From Montifringilla adamsi (lineage: Eukaryota; Chordata; Aves; Passeriformes; Passeridae), in NCBI GenBank assembly GCA_017590115.1, contig JAGGNK010011114.1, forward strand, positions 3,091,733 through 3,155,732: DNA of 64,000 nucleotides. The letters run 5' to 3'. The notes beneath the pieces were generated by a model. That model made no database searches. It saw only the letters and a program-made list of their open reading frames with translations, and was not told where the DNA came from. This document shows, one piece after another, positions 14,238-27,800 of this stretch (positions are counted from its first letter, which is position 1; each line of letters begins with the position of its first letter). Both the position numbers and the translations under genes were made by a program.

Positions 14238-15394
14238 AGAAACTAATTATGCATGTGGAAAAACTAGGAAAATGCATTTTTAAGGTAAACATGGATAAAA
14301 GAGCAAACAGAGTTTGTACCTCAGAATTCTGTTTGGCTTGCAGATTTGTAAAATCTCTGAGAAATAAAGGGCCACAAAATGATTTTGCTTCTCTGCCTTC
14401 CTGTATTAGATTCTGGGTCCATTTGGAGGCTCCTAAATTCCAGAGCCAGGTATAAAACTCCTTGTTTCAATTTCCTGTAGTCAGAGGAAAGTTCCTGTGC
14501 TTATTCCTTCCCTGTCCTGGTATTGAGAAGGGCAGAAGAGCCACAGCCAGGATCCCACTCCCTGTTATCACTGGGAATTTTCAGCTTTCTTGGTGTCTTG
14601 TTCATTTCAGATAGATTGCATCTGCTCTTTTGAAAAGGAGAATGCCCATGGAATGTGCAAATCCAAGGTGGTGGACATGGAGCAGGGAAAGGAGAAGAGA
14701 AATGTACATTTTTAAAACAAAAATGTTGTAGTAGCTGCTGAAACTAAGTAGGCTTTTTTAGGTCCCATTTTAAAGTGTGGATGCAGAATAATTTAAACAT
14801 GGTCAGAATTCAAATAAATGCTTATTTGCTACAACATTTTGACTTAAGAAATGTGAGACTCATTTTCAGTGAATTTTACGCTGTTTGAGGAAAAACTTGT
14901 TTCTTTGCCATACAAATTTAGTAGTTTTATGAAATAATTTCTAGAAAAGACGTCTGTGTGCATTGTGGGTAATATTTGCAGTTCTAAGGGAAATGGATTA
15001 ATTGCTCTAATTCAATTATTTCAGGCACTTTTTAAATGCTTTATGAAAAGGATTTGTGCAGTTCCAAGACACTGGATAGACAGATAATCCTGTGCATCAG
15101 TATGAGGGGTAATAATTGTCTAAAAATCTCTGAATTTGTCAGTTTTCTACCAGGTTACATCAGAGAACTATAATTGGTAAGACAAGCTTAAAACAAGGGC
15201 TCGTCAGTGATTAATTATTAAAGTGCAGATTAATAGGGTGGATTTCTAAAAACTGTAATTTGCAGCCATCTGCCTGACAAAGTTTTTCCTATTGAGTTCC
15301 TTCTAAAAATGATGTTGCTATTCTTCAGAATGCAGATGAAGTGATAAGCTGGAAGGGGAGCAGTGTGCTGTGAAGGGTTTGGGTATCTCCGAGT
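14238..15394. other. Noncoding stretch, nothing recognised
   Basis: Ordinary AT-rich sequence with short open frames only (under 70 codons). No repeat family or RNA gene was recognised up to the start of CR1 homology near 15395. Confidence 0.6.
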
Positions 15395-15650
15395 TCACAA
15401 AGCTGGGAGGAGGGGTTGGTACCCCAGAGAGCTCTGCAGCCCTTCAGAGAAACCTGGGCAGGTTGGAGAGATGGCCAGAGAGGAAAAGTTTGAAATTTAA
15501 CAAATAGAAATGCATCTGGGGAGAAATGACCAGTACAGGTTTATGGTAACAGGCATCAGCACAGGCTGGGGGCCAGGCTGCTGGAAACAGCTTTGTGCAG
15601 AAGAATCTGGGGGTCCTGGTGGACAAGAGATTGCTCCTGAACCTCAGAAG
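15395..15650 (+). mobile_element. CR1 LINE fragment, internal part, degraded
   Basis: The text follows the late reverse-transcriptase coding part of avian CR1. Recognisable phrases, in order, are AAGCTGGGAGGAGGGGTTGG, TTCAGAGAAACCTGGGCAGG, a GGTTGGAGAGATGGCCAGAG segment, AGTACAGG, then CTGGGGGTCCTGGTGGACAA at 15607-15626. It is on the plus strand. It has lost both the 5' part and the whole 3' end, so the typical GATTCT tail is missing. Homology stops just before an A/C-rich tract. No usable reading frame remains, so this is a dead copy. The boundaries are approximate because they rest on remembered family features, not an alignment. Confidence 0.85.
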
Positions 15651-15679
15651 GGGTGGCTGAAATAGTCTCTCATTCACAG

Positions 15680-15850
15680 AAAAAACCAAACCAAACCAAA
15701 CCAAACCCCAAAAAAACCAACAAACAAAACAAAACAAAAAAAACAAACAAAAAAACCAACAACCCCCCCAACAAACAAACAAAAAAACCCTACAAAAAAC
15801 AATAAACAAAAAACCCCTCTAAAACAAACAAACGAACACAAAACAAAATA
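15680..15850. repeat. A/C-rich low-complexity tract with CCAAA units
   Basis: About 170 bases made almost entirely of A and C on the plus strand. It begins with four to five CCAAA units and continues as irregular mixtures of CAAA, CAAAA and short C runs. It directly follows the CR1 fragment. The apparent minus-strand open frames here, rich in Phe, Gly, Val and Trp, are artefacts of this composition. A similar tract lies at 45597-45748. Confidence 0.92.
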
Positions 15851-18800
15851 ATTTCCGGCTTTTGGAACTCTCAAGGTCAGGCCCTATGATGTTCCCCTGT
15901 TGAGAGATGTTTGAGTCAGATGTCCTGAATAGGAAAGTGTTGGAAGCCTGTCATCAGGAGTCTTTTAAATTATTTTCCCAGTGAGAGTTATAAAATCCAG
16001 AGGGCAATTTGGACTGAATTTAGGGATGGCTTGGAAATCAAATCAAAATTTAGCAATTTGTAAGCAAGGTGAATGGCTTTTCTCTCCTAACTGAAGATCA
16101 AAATTAAAAACCTGATTCTTAAGCCTGAACTTTGGCAATTGTCTAAATTGAGGCATTAAGGCATTTCATTTTCTCTGCAGGCTGTTTTTCCCCCTCAGAA
16201 GCAACTCCCTAAGTCTTTTAGACCAGAATTAAAACAAGCACTTAAGCATCTCCCAGTGAGTTGAAAGGCATTGATTTCAGGGTTTTTGGTTGTGGTTTTT
16301 TTTTTCCAAGAGCCTTAATTCCAGACTGCTGCTTTCAGAGCACTGTGAGTGGGAGTCTGGTCCAGGCTGGCTGCACTCTCAGCTGCATTTGGTACACCAG
16401 GGGCTTTAGTTCCACCGACCAATAATTCCATTGAGTCTCCTCCAAAAGTCTGTTGCATCATGACAGAGAGCAATATTAATCTTTGTCGTGCTGAAAGGTG
16501 TGCAGTGGTGTTTTCAGGTTTGTGTTTCTAAAAAGCTGTGTTTTTCACATGGTTAACATGAAAGTCAGTGGCTGTGAACCCACACTGACTATAACACTTA
16601 AAGCCATGGTGGTATTAATAAAATATGCGTGTGTGATCATTAGCTCCTTCCTGATCATGACCCCATGCAGAAGCAGGATTTTCACACTGAATAGATAGCA
16701 AAAATCTGCACCACATTGTGCCAGTCACAGTTTCCAGTTTCTTTCCTGAGACGTTTTACTGTGGAGAATAGTAAAATAAAAAATAACAAAATCAGGGAAT
16801 GACGTTATCAGTCCTTCTCCCGGCTGCACTCCAGGTTTGGAGCAGCCAGCTCAGAGAGTCTGCAGAGCCACACCAAAAAAACCAACCCAATAAAGGGATA
16901 AAACAACCAAATAAAAATATGCAAATTAAAAATTTAAAACCCAAACACTGGGTGAGAGGAGAACAGGGTAAAATTCTGAGCTGGACACAGCTGGGTGGAG
17001 CTAGTGCCAGGTGGGGCTTTGTGCTAGAGACCTGCATGAAAGAGAGACCAAGCAAAGCAAGACCTGCAACATCCTCACAAATATTTGTGTGGAAATGTCA
17101 TTATTCCACTCACTAGGAATGCTTTAAAAGATTCTGGCCCTCTGCTGTGTGGTACTGCTGCCAGCACGGGCTCAGTGGCTCTGTTTTTCATTCTTAATTG
17201 GGAAACTCCCTTGGGTGTCAAGCTAGCAAAAGCTTTCCTCCCTACAAACACAGCTAAAAAATGCTTCATAATTCTCCTCTCCTGTATCACACAAAAGCAG
17301 AGCTGCAGATTCTGCTAAGTTTTATTTGCCATTGCTCTACACACAGCAAATATGCCAATTTTTTGGTTTGTGACTTGCTGCATAGGCACAAGTCTTCCTG
17401 CTGCCTCTTAGAACCATTCACTTTTTGCTTTCTTTTTAAAGCTTTCCTACAAAGGGGCTGCCTGATTGGTGCTAAAATATTTCAGGCAGCTGACAATCTG
17501 AACTGCTGTGAGCACAGACTTCTGGCCAGCTTGCAGCACAGGCAGCTGTTCCTCTACTGCTCTTTGTGTTTTTTGCTTATTCAAAATGAAACCATGAACA
17601 GGCTCTGGTGGGCCACAAGGGATGACAAAAAAGATGCACTGATATCGTGGGGCAGTGGCATGGCAGAGGAACAAAAAAGACTTTCTCTGCCTCACTGATT
17701 TTTAGTAGACTCCCATACAACAAGTACAGGACACACAAGGGCAAAAGGGAGACAGTGCAATATGTGGGGATCAATAGCTGGAGCACTGAAAATAGAGTGG
17801 CAAAGAGTTATTTTGAACTCTTTTTAACAGGGGAAATGAATAGGGAATCAGATCTGACACTGGCAGGCTGGCTGAGCATTGGCATTTTCCCGTAATGATG
17901 TATTTCATTTGGAAACACCCCCCAAAAAAGAGTAATTCCAACCTGATGCTACATGCTGTCTCTGGATTAAAGATTTTCTTTTTCCCCTTATGTTTGGGAC
18001 TTTATTAGAGTGTTCTCCCACCAACTAATGTTTTCTTCCTTTCAGAAAGTGTCACTTTTGCTGTTTCAAAGATCCAGTGCTCATTCATATTAAAGTCACT
18101 TCAACACTTACCCAGCTTTGGTAATAAATGTGATTTGGACCATCATATTTTTCTGCCTAGTGGAAAATTACAGGCAAGGCTGCAAAGATGACAGCATCCA
18201 ATTTATGGAGTTCCCTTTACAGGGTCCTTGAACCACTCCATTAATACTTATGTAAATACAAATAACTTCCAGTGTCATTGTCAGCACATCATGTTCCTGT
18301 TAGCTCAGGGTAAATATTTGAACCCAAAAAGGTTGTTTGGTAAGGTTAGGCCCTTCTGCTTAATGATGCATCCAGGAGCTCAGCATTTGCTTAGATGCAT
18401 ATTCAGTTGTGAGTATAAAATATTTGCTGGATTGGCACTGAAAGCATTTGTAAACTCAGGGTAAATATGCATGTGGGTGCAAGTAAATGCATGCAAATAC
18501 ATGCAATCATAACACACAAATCACATCTAAACATATATTAATTTTCATAGTTAATATTTTAAAGAATAAGAATGTTAATGTTAAGACAGTCTTCAATAAT
18601 TGATAGATGTATGAGGTATATGGTCCTTATCTACAGAAGGCTGATTTAAGTGGGCCAAATTTTATTCCAGAAATGTTTATTCCAAGTGTTTTATATATAA
18701 AAAAACCTTTATGGGAGAAAAAAATAAAAATAATTGATAAGTTTTCAGGGTTGTGATGGCTGGGGAGATGGAAGTGAAAAAGTGCTGGTTAAAAAAGATT

Positions 18801-21800
18801 TTTTTTTTTGTCATAGCTGGTTCTCCTGTGCCCATATCAGTAATGCCCCATTCATAAATGGAAAACCAGCTGAAATATTTGCATTTGCAAGATTTGCACC
18901 TCATAACTGCAGGCAAGATGTGACAGGCTGTAAACATTTGAGCTGTGACGTGGATCTGTTCTTTCAGGGTGACACTTGCACCCAGGGGAAGGGCCAACAT
19001 CACACACAGGAAATATCGCTCTCAGTCCTGCTCAGAACCTTCTGCAGCAGAGTCAGACACTCCCACTGTAAATGATCCTACACATGGAGTGGCAACTGAA
19101 CTGCAAGGAACATAAATTTTCTGTACTTTACTCCCAAATTCACTCACCTGGTTACCACTGAAGGCTGTGATGGAGCTTTGAGTTGGCTCTAATGCCATCT
19201 CAAACGCTGGCAGAAAAATTTTGCAACAGAAAATCTCTTGGAGGAAACTCTTCTGGCACTTTACAGAGCAAATTAGACTACTTATCTCTAAAAGCATTCC
19301 ATTTAGCATGAAATACAAATAAATCTTACCAAAAAATCAACAATAAGGATGTCTTTCAAGATAAAGTAGATGGTGAATGCTTAGGAGGACACATAAAGAT
19401 ACTTCAACAAGTCCTATTAGAAGAAAACTCATTCTTGCATTAGGAATGTGTTTTATTAAAATTTTGTTTCTAAAATTCAAACTGTGACACTTCAGGATAT
19501 CCCCAGAGGAGGTGTATAATGCTAAGATCAGTTTTTAAGCTGATGATTTCCACTCAATCTGAAAAATAATTCTGCTTTTCTTTTCTCTTCTTTATTTTTT
19601 TCTTTTTGTATTGCCAGTAATAGCTCTCAATATAAGTTCTCCAGAATCCATCTCAAACAAGATGATTGTATCCTATGAGCCATGAAAAGATGATATGGGA
19701 AAAAAAGAGACACAGGAGAAGGTATTTTATTTTTTATATAGGCTTGGGATTTTTTTAATAAAGAGGATCACTTATTTCCCAGTATATCAAAGATGAAAAT
19801 GTGCTCACTGAAAGATGACTCTATAAGTAGAAACTTTTACTTTAGGTTTCAACAGTGCCATTTCATTTTAATCTAAAAATTTGCCTTACATTAGGCTGGG
19901 AGCCAGGAAAAAAAAGTCTGATTTTTATCTTGCCAATGCTTTTGTCACAGGCTGTAGATTAATAAAGATTATAGCAATGGCTGAATTGCACAGCATCACT
20001 AACAAGAGATATCACTCAGCCATGGTTCCACTATGGAGGATAGCAATACTGTGTGCAAAATAAGCCATTTCAATCTAAATGAATTAAGTAATTTAAATAA
20101 ATTAATTAAGTATTTATATAATTAATTAAGTATAAATTAATTTCAGTAATTTAAGTAAAAAGGTGAATTATTGAATTCTAAATCTCTTTTAAATACATAG
20201 TATTTATAATGTTATACAAGTATTTATAATACTTTACCCTGAAATAAAACATCAATAAGAGTGGTGAAACTGCTCTCTTGCCAGACCTGCCTCTGTGTAA
20301 TTCTGTTTTTATTTCCAAACTGCTCTTTTGCAAGGCAGAGACAAAAAGAATGCAGTCATGTCCAAATGTCAGCACCGCAATGTGCCGGTGACCCAGAACA
20401 GGGTAGGACTAAATTTCATGCTTCCCTGAATTGCAAATAATGTACAGAGCTATCACATCACTGGTTTAATTCCTATTAAATTGGCAGGCATTTGACCCAG
20501 GAATTTGCCATTTAGCACTCAAAAAAAAAAATAAAATTCCTTCATTACAGGATCTCAAAAGGGATTTTTTTTTTTTTTGCATTTCTCCCAAACAATCAAA
20601 TGATGCAGAAAGTTGTAAGTTTTAAATGGAGAGTTCTATTGTACTTGTTGTATCTGGGACTTTTTCATTGCAAGAGTCATGCTGCACATTGTAGGTGCGT
20701 TATAAACATGTACAAATATCATTGCAGTGATCTGATATGGAGTGGGTTTAAAGAAACTTTTTTCACCTGTTTCACTCCTCAGAGGAAAAAAAAAAATAAG
20801 TAACAAGCAATAAAAATGCCTAAAAATTGCTATTTTATAAAGCAAACCACCATCTTACTGCTATTGCAAACTCAGTAGTCTGAGTTGGTCCGACTAACAC
20901 TGGGGTAAGTTTGCAAAATTTAGTAATTTGTGTAAAAATGTGCAGCACATCTTTGTTTTAAGTATCCATAATCACAGAGCTATGTCTAACATGTTCCTCC
21001 AATGCATAATGTTCCAAGAGGTTGTGGAATTCTCTCCAGACCTTGTCTTTTGTTTGGCAACATCAACAAAATTTAGGTCACCCTTGAGACACCTGATGAT
21101 GTTTTGCTCTTAAATATCTCAAAGGGTGGAGACTCAACCTTTTCCCTTCCCTAGGCAAGCTATTCTGGTTTTTTCATTATTTTTAGCACTGGAAAGTATT
21201 TTGTTCATCCTTCTGAATGCCTGAATCTCCCTTGTCACCACTTACTTTTGTTCTGCCTCCCACGATTAGAGAGAAGGGTCTTTTGTCTCCTTTCTAACAG
21301 CACTTTTTACCTGTAGGAAACAAAAAGGAATGGTCTGATGTCTCAGAAGTGCCAACAATCCACTCTTCTCACTGGAGTCAGGGGAGTCTGAAAGTGTTTT
21401 TCCTGTTTACCTCAAGCTACTTTATTGGATGGCCTAATTAGAACTTTGGACTTTAACAATTAAAAAAGTTCATCCAAACCACTCCTGTGCAGTGGCATAA
21501 ACTTGCTAACAAAACCCCTGAAAGTTTTAAAGCATTCTTTAGTCCCTGTTTCACTCACCAACAAGCTGAGTCCCTAAAAGCACCCTAAAACACAGAAAAA
21601 TTACAGAGGTATTTTTAAAAGTCCCCACAGAGCTGTCAATCCCTAAGAAAGCAAACTAGGGGGAAAGAAATTTGCCAAAGCTTTGCTGCTAACGTGAAAA
21701 ACCTGAGAATGGCCATAGCACAGGTCTGTGACCAATCTAAAGCAGCATCTTGGTTGTGTCCAGCAGCCAGTGCAGCAAAACTTTAAGCTGTGCTTTAAAA

Positions 21801-21834
21801 TGACCCATGATTAATTTTTTTGAAATTTAAAATG
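15851..21834. other. Noncoding stretch, no gene recognised
   Basis: The longest open frame is 145 codons at 17261-17698. It starts with ATG but gives a Cys/Leu/Phe-rich protein unlike any family I know, and the opposite strand is open over parts of the same stretch, as expected by chance. An ATGCA-rich patch with an ATGCAAAT octamer lies at 18468-18505. An AT-rich stretch with repeated AATTAAGTA-like words lies at 20075-20160. A T14 run is at 20565-20578. No CR1 homology was found. Confidence 0.65.
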
Positions 21835-21859
21835 AAAAAAAAAAAAAAAAAAAAAAAAA
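21835..21859. repeat. A25 homopolymer
   Basis: A run of 25 A residues preceded by TTTAAAATG. A poly(A) run can mark the end of a retrocopy, but the bases to its left show no polyadenylation signal at the right distance, no gene-like sequence and no visible target-site duplication. I therefore call only the homopolymer. Confidence 0.9.
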
Positions 21860-24800
21860 CCACAAAATGCCACCAAAACATTTTCTTATTCTGCTTAAAG
21901 ATTTTCTTATTCTCTTTTGTGTTTTACTTAACACAAAAGAGCAAAGACCAGGAAAGGAATCCATTCCCTTCAGGTCAAAGGAAAAACAATCAGGAAGCAT
22001 TAAAACTCTCACAATTGCTGCTGCCTTTTCTCTTTCAACATGGACAAAATTCCTCATGGGTTTGTTTGTCCCAATATTTTGAGGCAAGTGATCATTTTAA
22101 TTAAGTTGTGCCTCCCTTTTTTACTATTTGACTTCTCACATATCTGCCAAGCATCAAGAAAGCTCCTGCTTGCTTTGAGCACTCTTTAAATCAAAGATGA
22201 GTAACATGATGAGTAGGTGAGAGGTTTTTATTTTTATGTTATTTTTGCTTCATGTCAGGAAGCAAATTCACCCTCCCAAGGAAGTCTCAGAAGGAGTTAG
22301 AGGAAGAAAACAAAATACCTAAGGGGTTTTATTGGCAATATCCAGGACAAACAGAGTAAAACACGTCACAAATATGTGTCAAAGGAGTGGCCACTGCAGG
22401 AAGTGCCAGGAGGGTTAAAATCTGTGCCACTTTCACCATTGTCACCAGTGCCATTCTGAGAGTAACCTTGGAAGTCACTGGGAGCTGCAAATTCAATTAG
22501 AGTGACATTTTACAACAAGATTGCATTTTTTGTAGGCTGGAGTATTGTAAACTTTTTTATTTCACCGTAAAACATTTTAAAATTAAGTAATCAAGGCTCA
22601 AAACTCTAAAATACGTGCCTTCTGCATGTATTTAATTACATGTAGTGTAACAGTGATTAAAATTTAGGAGGCAGAAGGGAAACGTGCCTGCCTGCAGCAA
22701 TTACATGTGGGATAAAAGCAGTTTAATACCAGTCAAATTTCACATCAATGACTTTGTAAAAATTCATGGAAAACTGCTGGAGCAAGTAGTTATTACTGTT
22801 ATTACAGTGCAACATTAAACAGTGGTCAAGGAAAAGAAGTTTTGACATAAAAATAATCTGTATAATATGGGCCAATAGGGTTTTGTTCAGCTGCCTGTAT
22901 TTTGCTGTGCAGAATAGGGTAATAGAATGAAACCTATCAGAATTGGCTATCACTTATTAGCATGTAAGTGTCCCAAAAATATTGAAATAAATAGTAGACT
23001 AAGTCAAATAATACATCTTTTCTCAGTGCTTCTTTTGGTTTGTCACGCTGAACTGATGGTGGTTGTGTTTTCTGCAGAAAGTAGATTAATGTGTTAGAGG
23101 ATACAGAGGAAAACAGAATTAAATCCAAATTTGTGGTCTGAACTTTACCTGCATGAAGGAAAATTGATCACACCACATTTGCCAGGACGAGACTGCAAGA
23201 AGACTCCTCCAACAAGCAGGAGTTCATAGCAGGAAGGATGGAAGCTTCTTGGAAGCTCTGATCAATACCAAAAAAAAATCACAAAATTGCCAAAAAACCA
23301 GTTCAGCCTTCACTTCTGACCTGACAAAAAGTGCTCCTCACTGCAGACTTTTCTGCTGATGGGGCCAAAGTGTAAATCTGTAATGAAGGACTGGCAGAGT
23401 GATGGTGAAGCTCCTCAGCTTCATGCCACCCCAATTTGATGGATTCAATATAAAACAGACACTTGCATTATTCAACAGAGTATAAAATAAAATAAAAAAA
23501 TAAAACTTTGCTGCTCCCAAAGCACAGGCACTCCATCAATGCTCCTGTTTCCTGGAAGCACCAGCCTCACTTAACACAGTGTAATTGTACTTTATAAAAC
23601 CACAGCTGGGCCTCCAGTGGAGTAATCTGAGAACCATTTACCAGTAACATGAGAATAATTCTTCCAGCTCTGGCTTGTGTTAATGGCTGTAGATCATAGT
23701 GGTGCAGGTGCTCAGCTACAGCCAGCATACAAGAGCACCAGGTTGGTCAGAGATTTCCAGGAAAAAAAAAAAAAAATCCATAATTTGCAGTTTTCCCCTC
23801 TTTTCTCCCTTTTGCCTGTTTTTGCAAGTTCTTTGAAAAAAGCAAAGAGGGAGTAATTGCTGTCAAGGCATTTTGATGCTTCAGCTTTCCATTTTTCTCT
23901 GTTGTACAGAACACATTTTTCAGGTGGGACTGTTGAGCAGGGCTCCAATAGTCACAGCACATTTTACACATTTTTTCTCCCTTTTCTTGGAGCATGTGGA
24001 TGCAAGCTCTGCAAAGGCCAAAATGGCTCTGAAAATGACATTTTGTGGCCTCTTAAGCTACAGTTCTTTCCAAAAATGAAAGAAAAAACAAAAACAAAAG
24101 GTCAAAGAGTATCTGATTTGCAGTTATCAATATCCCAAGGTCAATTTGAACTGGAAAACTCCAAGTTTTAATCCCATGTACTCCCCAAATCACTCTTAAG
24201 TTACGAGGCAGAAAACCTTTGCTTGTAACAAGGGCAGGATTAGATTTTAACTCACCTGTCCTAGATCCTCCTTGCCTCCTGCAGGTTAGAGGCCAGATTT
24301 TCCACAAAATGCCAGCCTAATATTCTCTTTTACATCCAGCACTTTTTTCAGCACTCCTGCTGCTGTTAGGTGCAGGTAGTTTAGTATTTGACACCCAGAG
24401 AATAAAACAAATTTCCTTAAAGAGCAAAACTCCTCTGGTCAGGCTCTTCCTGAGCTGTGTGGTCCTAAGGTCCCAAATTCTTATTTGGCTCTCCAGGGTG
24501 CCTAAATATGGCTTTATAGAAAGATACAGCAGTACCTCTCTTCAGGCTCCCTCCAAACCCCACCTTTGTTTCATCATGCAGCAGGAACAGCAGTTCTCAT
24601 ACCTTTGGGTATGAAATTATCACCTAGAAAACATTCAGGCTTAACCTGCAAATCTGGGATGAAATTCTATCCCGCTTTGTTCTCAAGAGCATATGAACAT
24701 TGGCTGGCTCATGGCCACGAAATATAAATTCAGCTAGTTGCTACCAAAGAATTTATTCTGCCTTCAACACACTAAACAGGGTCCCAGGAAAGAATAGCAG

Positions 24801-27800
24801 AGTATAAGAATGGCAGCATTTGTAGCAGATCTGGACTGAAACAAATTTGAGGTTAACAGGTGAAAGAACTGATGGAAATTGGATATGATTACATTAGTTC
24901 CCCTACATATTTTATTTCCCTACAGTGGAATGTGCATTCAAACTATGTTAGATATCTCCCTGAAAAGATCACACTGTGGAGGAAAAAGAATTAATTTAGG
25001 ATAAATGAATCACACTGTGAGGTATGTCTTTTAAAATCTCACTCTAACAAACAAATGTGCTACAATCTGCTTTCTACTTAATTCTTAATAGACAGTGGGA
25101 ATTCCATATTGGAATCAAATATTTGACTCAATTTTACTGCTGTCAGAAAGCATAAAACACCTTTCCACAGGCTCTTTTGAAATAAAAATCAACAGTAAAA
25201 GGAAGTTTACTGTATTTTTCAGTGGCATGAAGAAATAGCACCGTGTTTCTTCATGGGAATTGTGAAATGCAAATGTGTGAGCAATATTACTTGTACTGGT
25301 AGCTCAAGCTCTATATGCCAGATCCCCTTACTTTTTAGTATGCTTTCATTGTTTTCTCTTTGTCACTGCAACCTTGCCTTCAGGAAATGAAAGCAGAGAA
25401 AATACAAGTCCTATTGTAGCTCTTGAAGACATCTCAGTTGGTCAGTTTTTACCAGGACACACCAAGCAGGAGTAGGTAGAATGGACCAAGCATCTCCCAA
25501 TCACATTTCTTCAAAGCAGGATTCTTGCACAATGGTAGAGAAAGAATTTATTTTTTTGATGTTGAAGTATTGATATTTGTCACCTTGAAAGATACTTTTC
25601 TCATTGTCCAGTGTAGAGGAAAAGGTTCTGGTTTTTTCTTCTGCAAAGGCAACATGACTTAAAATCACAGGATGCATAAATAACATGCAAATCCTCTCTC
25701 CCTTTTAAACATATGGTGCTCGTGTTTGTCCAGAAATATGGATTTTGAAAATGGCAGAAATTCAGAAACTTGATTACAAAGCAGGAATAATGGGGATTAT
25801 CCAGCATCCTGTGGCACATTATTCAGGTATTTCTTCAAAAGCATAAAATCCTGGAAAAAGTCTCCGGAAAAGGCAGGATGGGGAAACCTCAATGAAGCTC
25901 ACCACGCAGGAGAAGTGGATCCTACTGGGTAAAATGCATCTGTGGGCAAATTTGCCTTCATAATAGCAGGGAGCACTTCTGAAAGCATAATTGGGACCTG
26001 AGAGCTGCAGTAAGCCTTGCTCAGCTGCTGCATGCAGGGACCAGTTCCACTCATCACACACAGCTTGATCACAGCAGCGTGGAGAGGAGTTTCCATATGA
26101 ATCTCCAGGCAAACCTGAAGCAGCAAAACGCAGTTTTCTCTTTAATGGAAGGCAGTTCAAAGAAATGGCTCAGAAAACAGACAAAGCAGCCCACGTGGAG
26201 GAAGGCGTTTGCTGTCCTTGCTGCAGCACGAGATCACAAGCAGGAAAAACTGCAGTGACTTTCTGCACCTTTCACTGATCTCTAAAATGCACCCCGAGTC
26301 ATAAAATAGATCCCAACAGAAAGGGGGTTTTGCACTGTTTTTTCCACCTTAGAGGGCACAGTTGGACTAAAGGCTCTGGGATATACCTTGGTGAGCTAAT
26401 TGAATTTAAATGTACTCAGAGGAGGGAACAGGATCACACAGAAACCTGCACTCCTGTGCTTTTATGGGTGGATTTTTTGTTTGTTTATCTTCCACATTCC
26501 ACTATTCATCATGTTTTATAAGGGTTTCTATTATATATAAATTGTATGTATACTTCTATAACTGATCTTAGTACAAAGGCTATTTGATCATTCCTTCTCT
26601 GTGTATTTGTTCACAAAATGATGGCGTGGAAAAGAATGAGGAAAAAAAACTTTCCTGGATCCACTAGAGACCAGAAGCTAATTTTATGACATCCTTAACA
26701 AACACAGAAATTTGGGGCATGAGAAGAAGGGAAAGATATGAGAAAGAAAAAGAAATATCCTGTACATGGGAGCAGAAGTTACCAAAGCCCAGAACACCCC
26801 ACTGAAATACACAATGGTTAAAGGGAAAATCTCCTCAGTTTGGGTGGTTTAAATCAAATCAAGATCAGAAGTTTAATTGATTTATTAACAGCTCATCAAT
26901 AACTGGCACCTTGTGACCTGGATATTCAGGATCTATACCAGCAGTAGAAGAGATTCAGCACAACACTGGACACCTGTAAAGTGTTAATAACCACGTGCAG
27001 GTGCTCCACACCTTCCCATGCCACATCCAAGGCACACAAACCCCAAAACCCTCCCCAGATACCTGGCCCCAAAAATGCTCCATGCTGCTTTGTGGCTCCT
27101 TCTCAAGCTGGCTCCAGATTTCGTCCAAACTTTCTTTTTAATTCCCAGTTACTCTTTATTTGCAAGCTGATGGTCATATTCCTTCATTTCTCCACCAGTT
27201 TTGAGCAGCTTTTGGGGTCTTTAAGTCCTGGGTTTATGATCACTTTTTTAGGTTTGCAGCTCATGTTATCCAGGCCACCCAATCAAAAGGAAACGTAGCG
27301 CAGGGTGGGCACTGCAGCTCTCCCCTCATGTGTTCCAAAGACAGGAAATGACAAATTTTAGGGAGCTGCATGTCACCCTTTAGCCCCTGGAAGATAGTTT
27401 TGACATTGCAGTCCAGCTCACCTCAGCAGGAGCACCTCAGCTTTCCGTTTATGGAAATCAAACTTGTGTTTGTGTCAGGTAAACTCTTTACAATTACGTT
27501 GAAGCAACTATCTCAAAAGCCAGAGCATGCCACACTGTGTAATTTGTTCCAAAAACTATTTTCTGTGCACCACAATGAGCAGCAATCCTGAGACCTCTAT
27601 ATATATAAACTACAATAAAGGCAGCTACAAACATGTTCATCATTTACACCGTGGTAACAAAAATGTGAGTTAAATTGGAGCTGTGAAAAAAAAATAAATG
27701 AGTGCATGACACAAATTATTAGTTTTACAATTAGATTTTGAATCTTCTATTATGTCTATCCCTTAAAAATAGTGCATTTTTAAAATTACTTTGGTGGGGA

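Noticed and set aside
15444..15809. 121-codon open frame, minus strand
   Set aside because: It is the translation of the A/C-rich low-complexity tract and the CR1 fragment.
17261..17698. 145-codon open frame with ATG, plus strand
   Set aside because: Cys/Phe/Leu-rich with no recognisable domain, and the opposite strand is open over part of it. Fits chance.
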